64,000 nucleotides of DNA from Methylobacterium brachiatum (GTDB lineage Bacteria; Pseudomonadota; Alphaproteobacteria; Rhizobiales; Beijerinckiaceae). The stretch spans positions 1-64,000 of the forward strand of contig NZ_JAJALK010000013.1 in the NCBI RefSeq assembly GCF_020523825.1, written 5' to 3'. The stretch's first letter is position 1; each line of letters opens with the position of its first letter. The position numbers were made by a program, and so were the translations under genes. Below are positions 25,781-34,227 of the stretch, in pieces. The notes beneath the pieces are model-generated. The model was not told the origin of the DNA, did no database searches, and worked only from the letters and a program-made list of their open reading frames with translations.

Positions 25781-25960
25781 CGGGAGATTGTACGGCGCGA
25801 TACCGGGGCCGGCTACGTTGCCCGTCGCCGCGGTGCGGCAGCGGCCGGGGCGGTGCCTTAAAAAGGGCCGAAAAGAACGGGATTCCGGCGCTGCGCACGG
25901 GCCGTCCTCCGGCCGGTTTCGCGGTGGCGGATCCGGCGCAGACCCAGGAACAGTGAGCGG

Positions 25961-27274
25961 ATGAGCTTCGACGACGTCAAGGACGACACGCGCGAAAGCG
26001 AGCTCGTGACGTTCGCCCCATCGACGATGACCGAGCTGCGCCACGGCGCGGAGACGATCCGTCCGGTGCCGGAGAAGCGCGGCGCCCGGGCGCTGGTGGC
26101 CGCGGCGCGGGAGCGCCTCGACTGGACGCGGCTGCCCGGTCTCGGCCGTCGCCGGGAGGACACGTCGAGCTACGGTGCGCGGATCATCCGCCGCGTCGGG
26201 ATGTTCGTGCTGCTGCCGACCCTGGTGGTCGGCCTGTACCTGTTCGCCTTCGCCTCCAACCAGTACATCGCCGAGGCCCAGTTCGCGGTGCGCGGCAACG
26301 TCGAGCCAATGGAGAACATCTCGCTCGGCCAGTACACGAACCTGATTCAGAAGCACAACAGCCAGGACAGCTTCATCGTCCGCGACTATATCGCCAGCCA
26401 GACGCTGGTCGAGGCGCTGGAGAAGAGCATCGGCATCTCGAAGATGTTCTCCCGGTCCGAGGCGGATTTCTGGGCCCGGTTCGATCCGAGCGACCCGATC
26501 GAGGACCTGACCAAATATTGGCGCAAGCACGTCGACGCGCATATCGACTCGATCTCGGGCGTGATCCGCCTGTCGGTACGCGCCTTCACGCCGGAGGACG
26601 CCCTGACCATCGCCCGCGAGGTGGTGAGCCGGTCCGAGGCGCTGATCAACGACATCTCGAAGCGCGCCCAGGCCGACATGGTCAAGCAGGCCCAGGCGGA
26701 CGCGACGGTGGCCCAGGAGCGCCTGCGCAAGGCCCATCTCGGGGTGCAGAGCTTCCGGAACCAGTGGGGCGTGATCGACCCGATCAAGACCGCCGAGGGG
26801 ACGCTCACCACGCTGACGCTCCTGCGCAAGGAGAGGCTCAAGCTCGAGACCGATCTTCAGGTCCTGCGCAGCTCAAACCTGGATGAGCGCTCGCGCTCGA
26901 TCCAGACGCTGGTTGCCAACATCGCGGCCATCGACCAGCAAATGAAGACGCTGCAGGACGAGCTGACCAATGCCGGCGCGGCCGCGGGCGGCGGCGCCAA
27001 CCTGACCGAGGCGCTGCTCCAGTACGAGGGCCTGCTGGTCGAGCGGACCATCGCCGAGAAGCTCGAGGAATCGGCCAACATGCTGCTCGACCGGGCCCGG
27101 ATCTCGGCCAGCAAGCAGCACATCTTCCTGGCGACCTTCGTGCCGCCGGTCCTGCCGACCGACAGCCTCTACCCCGAGCGGGGCCATACCCTGATCGTGG
27201 CGTTCTTCTGCTTCTTCGTGCTCTGGAGTTCGTCCTCGCTTCTGATCGCCGGCATCCGCGACCAGCGGATGTGA
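25961..27274 (+). CDS. Capsule polysaccharide export inner-membrane protein, KpsE/Wzz-like
   Basis: Polysaccharide co-polymerase type protein of 437 residues. Two membrane helices bracket a large periplasmic region: residues 76-96 (VGMFVLLPTLVVGLYLFAF) and 408-428 near the C-terminus. The PCP signature FVPPVLPTDSLYPERG precedes the second helix. Residues 220-350 are predicted coiled coil (QAQADATVAQERLRKA). Such proteins control capsule or exopolysaccharide export or chain length. The other capsule genes (kpsD, kpsM, kpsT) are not in the window, which is unusual for this family. Confidence 0.85.
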   Translation: MSFDDVKDDTRESELVTFAPSTMTELRHGAETIRPVPEKRGARALVAAARERLDWTRLPGLGRRREDTSSYGARIIRRVGMFVLLPTLVVGLYLFAFASNQYIAEAQFAVRGNVEPMENISLGQYTNLIQKHNSQDSFIVRDYIASQTLVEALEKSIGISKMFSRSEADFWARFDPSDPIEDLTKYWRKHVDAHIDSISGVIRLSVRAFTPEDALTIAREVVSRSEALINDISKRAQADMVKQAQADATVAQERLRKAHLGVQSFRNQWGVIDPIKTAEGTLTTLTLLRKERLKLETDLQVLRSSNLDERSRSIQTLVANIAAIDQQMKTLQDELTNAGAAAGGGANLTEALLQYEGLLVERTIAEKLEESANMLLDRARISASKQHIFLATFVPPVLPTDSLYPERGHTLIVAFFCFFVLWSSSSLLIAGIRDQRM

Positions 27275-27375
27275 GCCGGCGGGGCGGGGTCTGGATCCCG
27301 CGCCGCGCGGTCTGTAGAGGGAGACGACCCGGCACCCCGGGCCTCTCCCGATCGATCAGCGAAGTCTAACACGCC

Positions 27376-27657
27376 ATGTCGGATTTCTCCGATCTCGTCG
27401 CGAAGGCGATCCAGCCCTCGATGAGCCGGGCGGAGCGCGAAGCGGTCTACACCGTGGTGCGGCAGGCCGTGCTCCGCCTGCAAGAGCGCGAGGCGCTGCC
27501 TCCCGACGACCCGCGCGTCGCGCTTCAGCGCCACCTCGTCGAGGAGACGATCCGCGACGTCGAGGGCGACGTCGCCCGCTACGAATCCCTGCGCAAGCTC
27601 GACGCGGCCTTCGCGGCCCAGAACGAGGCCAACAAGGCGTCCCGCAACGGGCGCTGA
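27376..27657 (+). CDS. Small helical protein, unknown function
   Basis: 93 residues, largely helical and charged, with RAEREAVYTVVRQAVLRLQERE in the first half and no cysteine or membrane segment. Codon use is like its neighbours and an upstream purine stretch can serve as ribosome binding site. I do not recognise the family. It lies 100 bases after the KpsE-like gene on the same strand and may be co-transcribed. Confidence 0.6.
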   Translation: MSDFSDLVAKAIQPSMSRAEREAVYTVVRQAVLRLQEREALPPDDPRVALQRHLVEETIRDVEGDVARYESLRKLDAAFAAQNEANKASRNGR

Positions 27658-27738
27658 CGGAGCCGCGGCCCGGGGCGATTCTCCCGTGTGCGCCGACAGC
27701 TCAGTGAGGAGCGGCCGCATATCCCAGAAACTCCCCGC

Positions 27739-27777
27739 ATCCTGAGGCGCGGCCGCTTCGCTACGCCGCCTCAGGAT
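27739..27777. terminator. Inverted repeat between convergent genes
   Basis: Arms of 11 bases (27739-27749 ATCCTGAGGCG and 27767-27777 complement) with a 17-base loop, lying between the small plus-strand gene and flbD. Similar CCTGAGGCG palindromes are dispersed repeats in Methylobacterium-type genomes. It may end both transcripts. Confidence 0.55.
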
Positions 27778-27815
27778 AAGGGAGATGGGTGGGAAGGCCG
27801 TCGGGCGCTCTCGTC

Positions 27816-29177
27816 CTACCCGTAGGCCGCGCTCGCCCGGACGGCGCCGGGCTCGGCCACGTCGAGGCCGGCCGAGACGTACTCGTTGAGCTTGTTGCGC
27901 AGGGTGCGGATCGAGATGCCGAGGATCTTGGCCGCATGGGTGCGGTTGCCCAGGCAATGGTCGAGGGTGTCGAGGATCAGGTCACACTCGACCTGCGCCA
28001 CGGTCCGGCCGACCAGCCCGCGGGTGGCGGCTTCGGCGGCCTGGACGGCGCGGCCGGCCGGGCCCGCCGTGGCGATCGACTCGCCGTCCGGGGACAGGAT
28101 CGCGTCGGGGCTGATTTCGGGGCCGGAGGCCAGCAGCACCGCCCGGTGCAGGGTGTTCTCCAGCTCGCGGACGTTGCCGCGCCAGGGGTTCTTCAGCACC
28201 AGCGCCCGCGCCTCGGCGCTGAGCGGGCGGGCCGGCACGCCGTTCACCTCGGCGTATTTCCGCGCGAAATGGGCGGCGAGTTCCAGGATGTCGGCCGGCC
28301 GGTCGCGCAGGGCCGGCAGCTTCAGCGCGACGACGTTGAGCCGGTAGAACAGGTCCTCCCGGAACGTGCCCTTGCGGACCTCGTCCATCAGGTTGCGGTT
28401 CGAGGTCGCGAGCACGCGGATATCGACCCGCACCGGCGCGGTGCCGCCGACCCGGTCGATCACCCGTTCCTGGAGGGCGCGCAGCAGCTTCGACTGCAGG
28501 CGCACATCCATCTCGGAGATCTCGTCGAGCAGGAGCGTGCCGCCATTGGCCTCCTCGAACCGGCCGATGCGCCGGGCGACCGCGCCGGTGAACGCGCCCT
28601 TCTCGTGGCCGAACAGCTCGGATTCGAGCAGGGCCTCGGGGATCGCCGCGCAATTGACCGAGACGAACGGCTTGCTGGCCCGGTTCGACTTCAGGTGGAC
28701 GTGGCGCGCCAGCACCTCCTTACCGGTGCCGCTCTCGCCGGTGATCAGCACCGAGGCCTCGGACGGGGCGACCTGCTCGGCGAGCTTGACCACCCGCTCC
28801 ATCGACGGATCGCGCCAGACGAAGGCGGCACGGTCGGAGGCGACCGCCTCGAGCACCGCGGCGATCAGCTCGGGATCGGGCGGGAGCGGGATGTATTCCT
28901 TGGCGCCGGCCCGGATCGCCGCGACCGCGGTCTGGGCATCGGCCGAGACGCCGCAGGCCACCACCGGGGTGCGGATGCGCTCGGCCTCCAGGGCGTCGAC
29001 GAGGTCGCGCACCGCCAGCGACACGTCGATCATGATCAGGTCGGCGCCCTTGGCGCGCAGGACGTTGAGGCCCTGCGGGATGGCGTCCGCCTGCGTGACG
29101 GAGGCGCCGCGCCGCATCGCGATCTTGGAGGCGGTGATCAGCTCGCCGTTGAGCCGCCCGATCATCAGGAGCCGCAT
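27816..29177 (-). CDS. flbD: Sigma-54-dependent flagellar transcription regulator FlbD
   Basis: Enhancer-binding protein of 453 residues that activates sigma-54 promoters of late flagellar genes. The N-terminal 115 residues resemble a receiver but lack the acidic pair, as in Caulobacter FlbD. The AAA+ domain has Walker A GESGTGKE near 143, GAFTGA near 207 and Walker B GTLLLDE near 224. The C-terminal Fis-type helix-turn-helix is NRTHAAKILGISIRTLRNKL. It ends the fliF-fliG-fliH-fliN operon, 81 bases after fliN, a typical alphaproteobacterial arrangement. A matching sigma-54 element precedes fliK. Confidence 0.9.
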   Translation of the reverse strand: MRLLMIGRLNGELITASKIAMRRGASVTQADAIPQGLNVLRAKGADLIMIDVSLAVRDLVDALEAERIRTPVVACGVSADAQTAVAAIRAGAKEYIPLPPDPELIAAVLEAVASDRAAFVWRDPSMERVVKLAEQVAPSEASVLITGESGTGKEVLARHVHLKSNRASKPFVSVNCAAIPEALLESELFGHEKGAFTGAVARRIGRFEEANGGTLLLDEISEMDVRLQSKLLRALQERVIDRVGGTAPVRVDIRVLATSNRNLMDEVRKGTFREDLFYRLNVVALKLPALRDRPADILELAAHFARKYAEVNGVPARPLSAEARALVLKNPWRGNVRELENTLHRAVLLASGPEISPDAILSPDGESIATAGPAGRAVQAAEAATRGLVGRTVAQVECDLILDTLDHCLGNRTHAAKILGISIRTLRNKLNEYVSAGLDVAEPGAVRASAAYG

Positions 29178-29257
29178 GGTTCGTCCTTCTCAAACGTCGT
29201 GGCGCTGATGGGGCGCCGCCTCAGCGGGGCGGGCGCTACCGGCACAGGTCCAGAAAA

Positions 29258-29590
29258 CTATTCGCCCTTGACGATCTCGGTCATCGTCACCCCGAGCCGG
29301 TCCTCGACGAGGACGACCTCGCCGCGGGCGACGAGCCGGTTGTTGACGAAGACGTCGATCGCCTCGCCGACCTTCCGGTCGAGTTCGAGCACCGCGCCGG
29401 GGGCGAGGCGGAGCAGGTCGCCGATCGGCATCCGGGAGGAGCCGAGCACCGCCGAGACCATCACGGGCACGTCGAACAGCTGCTCGAGGTCGGCAGCGGT
29501 CTTCGGGGTGGTGGGCGCGTCCCGGATCGAGCCCGCGGCGTAGTCGGGATCGTTGTCGCCGAGCTGGGGCAGGCTGAAATCGTCGGACAT
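29258..29590 (-). CDS. fliN: Flagellar motor switch protein FliN
   Basis: C-ring switch component, 110 residues. The N-terminal 35 residues are polar and variable. The rest is a SpoA domain with LFDVPVMVSAVLGSSRMPIGDLLRLAPGAVLEL and VNNRLVARGEVVLVEDRLGVTMTEI, matching FliN. It works with FliG and FliM in torque switching at the cytoplasmic face. The gene lies ten bases after fliH. Confidence 0.92.
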   Translation of the reverse strand: MSDDFSLPQLGDNDPDYAAGSIRDAPTTPKTAADLEQLFDVPVMVSAVLGSSRMPIGDLLRLAPGAVLELDRKVGEAIDVFVNNRLVARGEVVLVEDRLGVTMTEIVKGE

Positions 29591-29599
29591 CCGGGCTCC

Positions 29600-30211
29600 T
29601 TACGGGGTCGGGGGCAGGCCGAGGGCGTCGGCGACGGCGGCCTCGATGCGGGCGCGCTCGCGCACGATCCCGCCGTCGGCCCATTCGATGCGGGCGTCGC
29701 CCGCCTGCATGTCGGGATCGCCCAGCACCACGAGGCGGCCCTCGTAGCCGCGCTCGCGGGCGAGCGTCCTCACCAGCGCCTCGGCGTCCTCGACGAGGCC
29801 GTCATGCACGCGGACCACGAGATGAGGCACGCCGCGCAGGTGCTGGAGCGCCGTGCGGGCGGCCTCGCCGATGCTGGCGAGCGGGGCGGCATCGAGCGCC
29901 TCGCCGGCGACCTTGCGGGCGATCAGCACCGCGACCTCGACCGCCTGCGCCTCGCGCGCGGCATCTTGCGCGTCGGCCCGGGCGAGGAGGGCGGTGGCGG
30001 CCTGGGCCAGGTGGCTCAGCGCGTCGGCGAGCCGGCCCTGGATCCGGGCCTCGGCCTGGACCAGGCCCTCCTGCACGCCGCGGGCATGGGCTTCGACTTC
30101 CGCGCGGGCGGCCGCCTCGGCGGCGCGCTGGGCCGCCGCGCTCGGGCGCGGGCTGCGGAAGTCGGTCTCGAACAGGAACGGCTTCGCGATCTGGGGAGAC
30201 GAGACGTTCAA
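29600..30211 (-). CDS. fliH: Flagellar assembly protein FliH
   Basis: Regulator of the export ATPase FliI, 203 residues. The central part is a long Ala/Arg/Glu-rich helix (about 20-120: AQRAAEAAARAEVEAHARG) typical of FliH, and the C-terminal part has LVVRVHDGLVEDAEALVR and GDARIEWADGGIVRE, a conserved FliH/YscL block. The frame starts with TTG in ATTGA overlapping the fliG stop, and there is no ATG nearby, so translation is probably coupled to fliG. Family divergence is high, so placement rests on gene order as well. Confidence 0.82.
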   Translation of the reverse strand: MNVSSPQIAKPFLFETDFRSPRPSAAAQRAAEAAARAEVEAHARGVQEGLVQAEARIQGRLADALSHLAQAATALLARADAQDAAREAQAVEVAVLIARKVAGEALDAAPLASIGEAARTALQHLRGVPHLVVRVHDGLVEDAEALVRTLARERGYEGRLVVLGDPDMQAGDARIEWADGGIVRERARIEAAVADALGLPPTP

Positions 30212-31254
30212 TAGACCAGCTCCTCCTCGGCGCTGTTCTTGGCGATCATGATCTCGCCCTTCTCGGCCAGATCCTTGGCGATCTCGGTCATCTTCGCCTG
30301 CGCCTCATCGACCTCCTTGAGACGGACGGGGCCGAGGGAGGCCATCTCGTCCGTGAGGTTCTTGGCCGCGCGGGTCGACATCTGCCGCATGAAGAAGGCC
30401 CGGGTCGGCTCGTTGGCGCCCTTCAGGGCCCGGCACAGGGTTTCATTGTCGATACCGCGCAGCAGGGTCTGGACGCTGCCCGGATCGAGCTTCAGCAGAT
30501 CCTCGAAGGTGAACATCAGCTCGCGGATGCGCTTGGCCGAGCCGCGATTGGCCTGGTCGAGGGCCGCGAGGAACCGGCCCTCGGTCTGCCGGTCGAAGGC
30601 GTTGAACACATCCGCCATCATCTCGTGGGCGTCGCGGCGCTGGGTCTGGGCGATGGTCGAGACGAACTCGACCCGCAGGGTCTCCTCGATGTGGCGCAGG
30701 GCCTCCTTCTGCACCGTCTCCATGCGGAGCATCCGGTTCAGGACGTCGATCGCGAATTCCTCGGGCAGGATGGTGAGCACCTTGGCGGCGTAGTCGGCCC
30801 GCACCCGCGACAGCACCACCGCCACGGTCTGCGGGTACTCGTTGCGCAGGAACGAGGCCAGGATCTCCGGATCGACCTGGGCGATCGAGGCCCAGACGCG
30901 CTTGCCCGACGCGCCCTTGATCTCGGCCATGATCAGCGAGACCTGATCGGACGGGAAGATCTTCAGCAGCAGCGCCTCGGTGCGCTCGAAGTTCGACGAG
31001 ATGCCGCCGCTGTTGCTGAGCTTCGTCACGAACTCGATGATCAGCCGCTCGACGGTGGCGACCTCCAGCGTGCCGAGCTGGACCATCGCGTGGCTGACCT
31101 TCTTGACCTCTTCCTCCTCCAGCATCTGCCAGATCGGCGCGCCCTCGGCCTCGCCGAGCATGAGCAGCAGCGCGGCCGCGCGCTGCGGGCCGGGCATCGC
31201 CGCGAAGGCGCTGTTGCCCTCGCTCGTCAGATTCGCCGCCAGTCCTGCCGCCAT
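30208..31254 (-). CDS. fliG: Flagellar motor switch protein FliG
   Basis: Rotor protein of 348 residues joining the MS ring to the switch. All three FliG domains are recognisable: N-terminal FliF-binding (AAALLLMLGEAEGAPIW), middle with the EHPQ-like EYPQTVAVVLSRV near 137, and C-terminal torque domain (MFTFEDLLKLDPGSVQTLLR, then MRQMSTRAAKNLTDEM). The charged torque helix is conserved. It follows fliF by 24 bases. Confidence 0.95.
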   Translation of the reverse strand: MAAGLAANLTSEGNSAFAAMPGPQRAAALLLMLGEAEGAPIWQMLEEEEVKKVSHAMVQLGTLEVATVERLIIEFVTKLSNSGGISSNFERTEALLLKIFPSDQVSLIMAEIKGASGKRVWASIAQVDPEILASFLRNEYPQTVAVVLSRVRADYAAKVLTILPEEFAIDVLNRMLRMETVQKEALRHIEETLRVEFVSTIAQTQRRDAHEMMADVFNAFDRQTEGRFLAALDQANRGSAKRIRELMFTFEDLLKLDPGSVQTLLRGIDNETLCRALKGANEPTRAFFMRQMSTRAAKNLTDEMASLGPVRLKEVDEAQAKMTEIAKDLAEKGEIMIAKNSAEEELVY

Positions 31255-31278
31255 CGTTCGTCCCCGATCCTCGACGCG

Positions 31279-32904
31279 CTACTCTTCCTGGATCCAGGTG
31301 CGCAGCACCTCGACGGTCTCGGCCGGGCTCGCCCGGACCATGTCGACGACGCGCTGGACCGTGTCGGCCTGGATCTGGCCGTTGATCTTGGCGAACTCCA
31401 TCAGCCGGGCGGTCGGGTTGTCGCGCTCGATCATGGTGACCGTGGCACCCGAGGCCGCGGCGGCGGCCGCCTCGGCGAGGGTCGCGGGGCCGGCCAGAGC
31501 CGGGGCGGCCGGCACCGGCGCCAGGACCTGCCGCACCAGCGGACGCACCACCGTGAGCAGGACGATCAGGGTCAGCAGCGCCAGAACCGAGAGCTCGGCC
31601 ATGCGCAGGACGTCGTCCTTGGTCGGCGCCAGCAGCGACTGGATCAGGGTCGGCTCGCTGAATTGCGGCACGCTCGGCGCCTCGGCGAAGCGCAGGTTCA
31701 CCACCTCGAGCTGGTCGCCGCGGGCCTTGTCGAAGCCCACCGCGCTGCGGACCAGGGCGGTGATCCGCTCGATCTCGGCCGGCGGTCGGGGCGCGTAGGT
31801 CTGCTTGCCGTCGGGGGCGGTGGCGTAGACGCCGTCGACCACCACGGCGACCGACAGGCGCTTGATCCGGCCGCCCTCGGCGATCTCGGTCTTGGTGACC
31901 CGGGAGATCTCGTAGTTGGTGGTCTCTTCGTTCTTGTTGGTCGCGTCCTTCGGGGCCGGCGGCTTGTCGCCGCCATTGGCGCCGGGCAGCTCGTTGCCGA
32001 CGGTCACCTGGCCGTCGGCATTGCCGGTGACGGCGGATTCGGTCCGGGTCTGGGCTGAGCGCACGACCCGGCTCTCCGGGTCGAAGGTCTCGGAGCGGCT
32101 CTCGACCCGGTTGAGGTCCAGCTCGGCATTCACCTGGACCCGGGCGCGGCCCGGGCCGACGATGCCGGCCACCACGTCCTCGATCTGGCCGCGCAGGCGC
32201 CGCTCCAGGCCGATCTGCCGGTCCTCGAAGCCGCTGACGCCGTTGGCGTCGGCATCCTTGGCGCCGTCGGCGAGCAAGCGCCCGCGCTCGTCGACGATCG
32301 AGACCCGCTCGGGCTTCAGGCCCTCCACGGCGGAAGCCGCCAAATGGCGGATCGCCCGGACCTGCCCGGCATCGAGCTCGCCCATCAGCTTCAGCACGAT
32401 CGCCGCGCTCGGGGTCTCCCGGTCGCGCTCGAACAGGCGCCGCTCGGGCAGGACCAGGTGGACGCGGGCCGCCTGGACCCGGCCGATCGCCCGGATCGAG
32501 CGGGCGAGCTCGCCCTCCAGGGCGCGCAGGTGGTTCACGTTCTGGACGAAGTTGGTGGACGAGAACGCGTCGCCCTTGTCGAAGATCTCGTAGCCGACGC
32601 CGGCCTGGACCGGCAGGCCCTTGCCGGCCAGATCCATGCGCAGCCGGGCGAGGTCGGCCCGGGGCGCCATGATGGTCTGCCCGGTATCGCCCTTCGATTC
32701 GTAGCGGATGCCGCGGCTGTCGAGCTCGCGGATCACGGCGGCCGAATCCTGCATCGACAGGTCGGAGAACAGCACGCCCATATCGGGACGCGACACCCGC
32801 AGGATGATGAACGCGAAGAAGCCGATCAGGGTCAGCGTCACCGCCGCCATGGCGGCGATCCGGGCCGGTCCGAGCTTCGTGACGAGATCGAGGACCGGCT
32901 TCAC
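31279..32904 (-). CDS. fliF: Flagellar MS-ring protein FliF
   Basis: MS-ring subunit of 541 residues with a GTG start. A membrane helix lies at residues 17-38 (AAMAAVTLTLIGFFAFIIL) and a second near 440-460 (LSVLALLTLIVLLTVVRPL). Between them are the YscJ-like ring-building motifs SRGIRYESKGDTGQTIMAP and ARVHLVLPERRLF. The C-terminal end, VEVLRTWIQEE, is the FliG-binding tail. First gene of the fliF-fliG-fliH-fliN-flbD operon. A CtrA-like box lies about 71-85 bases upstream. Confidence 0.95.
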   Translation of the reverse strand: MKPVLDLVTKLGPARIAAMAAVTLTLIGFFAFIILRVSRPDMGVLFSDLSMQDSAAVIRELDSRGIRYESKGDTGQTIMAPRADLARLRMDLAGKGLPVQAGVGYEIFDKGDAFSSTNFVQNVNHLRALEGELARSIRAIGRVQAARVHLVLPERRLFERDRETPSAAIVLKLMGELDAGQVRAIRHLAASAVEGLKPERVSIVDERGRLLADGAKDADANGVSGFEDRQIGLERRLRGQIEDVVAGIVGPGRARVQVNAELDLNRVESRSETFDPESRVVRSAQTRTESAVTGNADGQVTVGNELPGANGGDKPPAPKDATNKNEETTNYEISRVTKTEIAEGGRIKRLSVAVVVDGVYATAPDGKQTYAPRPPAEIERITALVRSAVGFDKARGDQLEVVNLRFAEAPSVPQFSEPTLIQSLLAPTKDDVLRMAELSVLALLTLIVLLTVVRPLVRQVLAPVPAAPALAGPATLAEAAAAAASGATVTMIERDNPTARLMEFAKINGQIQADTVQRVVDMVRASPAETVEVLRTWIQEE

Positions 32905-32974
32905 GGGCGGTTCGCTGCACTCTGACGCTGACGGAGCCCGACGCCCCGCCCGGCAGAAATTGCCCAGCCCATGG

Positions 32975-32989
32975 TTAGCGGGGCGTTAA
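32975..32989 (-). promoter_or_regulatory. CtrA-like box upstream of fliF
   Basis: TTAG-N7-TTAA on the plus strand (TTAA-N7-CTAA on the coding strand), seven of eight matches to TTAA-N7-TTAA. It lies 71-85 bases before the fliF GTG. In Caulobacter the fliF operon is a CtrA target. Confidence 0.5.
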
Positions 32990-33033
32990 TGCCGGGCGCG
33001 GGACGGGCGTAAAGTTGGGTCCCGGAACGGAAC

Positions 33034-33064
33034 GAAGCCGCATCCGGGATGCGGACGCGGCTTC
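33034..33064 (-). terminator. Hairpin downstream of sciP
   Basis: Nested dyad: CCGCATC and GATGCGG (33038-33054) inside GAAGCCGC/GCGGCTTC (33034-33041 and 33057-33064). It lies 47-77 bases beyond the sciP stop on the minus strand. No T-run, so a weak terminator call. Confidence 0.4.
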
Positions 33065-33110
33065 GGACGGTGTCGTTTCCGGGGATCGGGCCGTTCGGCG
33101 CGATCGCGGC

Positions 33111-33386
33111 TCAGTGCCGGTAATGCTGGATCCGGGTCGTCCGCAGCCCGGCCAGGCCGTGCTGGTCGATGGAGAACTGCCAGCTCAGGAATTCCTCGGT
33201 GGTCAAGGTGTAGCGCTTGCACGCCTCCTCGAGACTGAGGAGGCCACCGCGCACGGCGGCGACGACCTCTGCCTTGCGCCGGATCACCCATCGGCGGGTG
33301 CTCGGCGGCGGAAGATCCGCGATGGTCAGAGGACTGCCGTCGGGCCCGATCACGTATTTGACTCTCGGGCGGCTGGGTTCGGTCAT
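33111..33386 (-). CDS. sciP: SciP-like CtrA inhibitor (DUF1153)
   Basis: Small DNA-binding protein of 91 residues with the DUF1153 helix-turn-helix: RVKYVIGPDGSPLTIADLPPP, then WVIRRKAEVVAAVRGGLLSLEEACKRYTLTTEEFLSW. In Caulobacter SciP binds CtrA and blocks transcription of its targets in swarmer cells; this gene is found almost only in alphaproteobacteria. The start is the ATG at 33386, where the family match begins. It sits inside the flagellar cluster, between fliF and flgD, and its own upstream region has a weak CtrA-like box. Confidence 0.9.
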   Translation of the reverse strand: MTEPSRPRVKYVIGPDGSPLTIADLPPPSTRRWVIRRKAEVVAAVRGGLLSLEEACKRYTLTTEEFLSWQFSIDQHGLAGLRTTRIQHYRH

Positions 33387-33439
33387 GATACGCTCTACAC
33401 TCGACTGACCTGTCGAGCGTTGAAGGTACTTGCGCCCGC

Positions 33440-33454
33440 TTAAGAGATGTTGAA
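33440..33454 (-). promoter_or_regulatory. Possible CtrA-like box upstream of sciP
   Basis: TTAA-N7-TGAA, seven of eight matches to the CtrA consensus, 54-68 bases before the sciP ATG. SciP is a CtrA-pathway member, so the place is sensible; the match alone is weak. Confidence 0.35.
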
Positions 33455-33477
33455 GCGGATCACTCGGATATGATTCG

Positions 33478-34155
33478 TCAGGTGCCACTTGTGGACAACC
33501 CTATGCTTTGGACGCTGCTGAGCGGGACTTTCTGGGAGCCGATCATCAGGACCGGCGCCGTGCCGCTGAGGTCGACCGAGTCCACGGTCCCGTTCAGCTG
33601 GGTGTCCACGGCGACGTTCGTCCCGGTCGTGTCGGCGGCCGAGACCTTGATCGAATAGGTGCCGTCGGGCGCGGTCAGGCCCGACGAGGTCTTGCCGTTC
33701 CAGCTGTAGGTCTGGCTGCCGGCCGTGAGCGACGTGGTCTGCGTCGCCACCACGTTGTTCTTCGAATCGAGGATCGTCACCACCGCCTTGGGGGCCGCCC
33801 GGGCGGGCGTCAGCGTCCAGGAGGCCGAGCCGTTGGAGAGCTGCGAGCTGCTGCCGTCGGCCGTGATGCTCTTGCCGATATAGCTCGTGGCCGAGGCCGA
33901 GCTCGCCGATTTCGACGCGGTCAGGATGCTGTCGAGGCGGTCGTTGGACTTGAGCTGCTGCTCGACGCCGGCGAACTGGACCAGCTGCTGGGTGAACTGG
34001 TTGGTGTCCATCGGGTCGAGCGGGTTCTGGTTCTTGAGCTGCGTGGTCAGCAGCGTCAGGAACTGCGTGAAATTGCCGGCGATCTCGCTGGCATTGCCGC
34101 TGACGCTCGTCGCTGTGGATGATGTGTTGGTAACGCCGGATATGCCGGAGGTCAT
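33478..34155 (-). CDS. flgD: Flagellar hook assembly scaffold FlgD
   Basis: Hook-capping protein of 225 residues. The N-terminal FlgD motif FTQFLTLLTTQLKNQNPLDPMDTNQFTQQLVQFAGVEQQL (residues 28-67) is diagnostic. The rest is the FlgD Tudor/Ig-like region with PARAAPKAVVTILD and YSWNGKTSSGLTAPDGTYSIKV. It is exported and incorporated transiently at the hook tip. It lies between sciP and fliK, convergent with nothing, 73 bases after fliK. Confidence 0.93.
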   Translation of the reverse strand: MTSGISGVTNTSSTATSVSGNASEIAGNFTQFLTLLTTQLKNQNPLDPMDTNQFTQQLVQFAGVEQQLKSNDRLDSILTASKSASSASATSYIGKSITADGSSSQLSNGSASWTLTPARAAPKAVVTILDSKNNVVATQTTSLTAGSQTYSWNGKTSSGLTAPDGTYSIKVSAADTTGTNVAVDTQLNGTVDSVDLSGTAPVLMIGSQKVPLSSVQSIGLSTSGT

Positions 34156-34227
34156 GCGGCTCGCTCCCGTGGCGCGTCGGGGCGGACAGCCCGGACGGGT
34201 GATGGTTCGATGCAGTCGCGCATCGCG

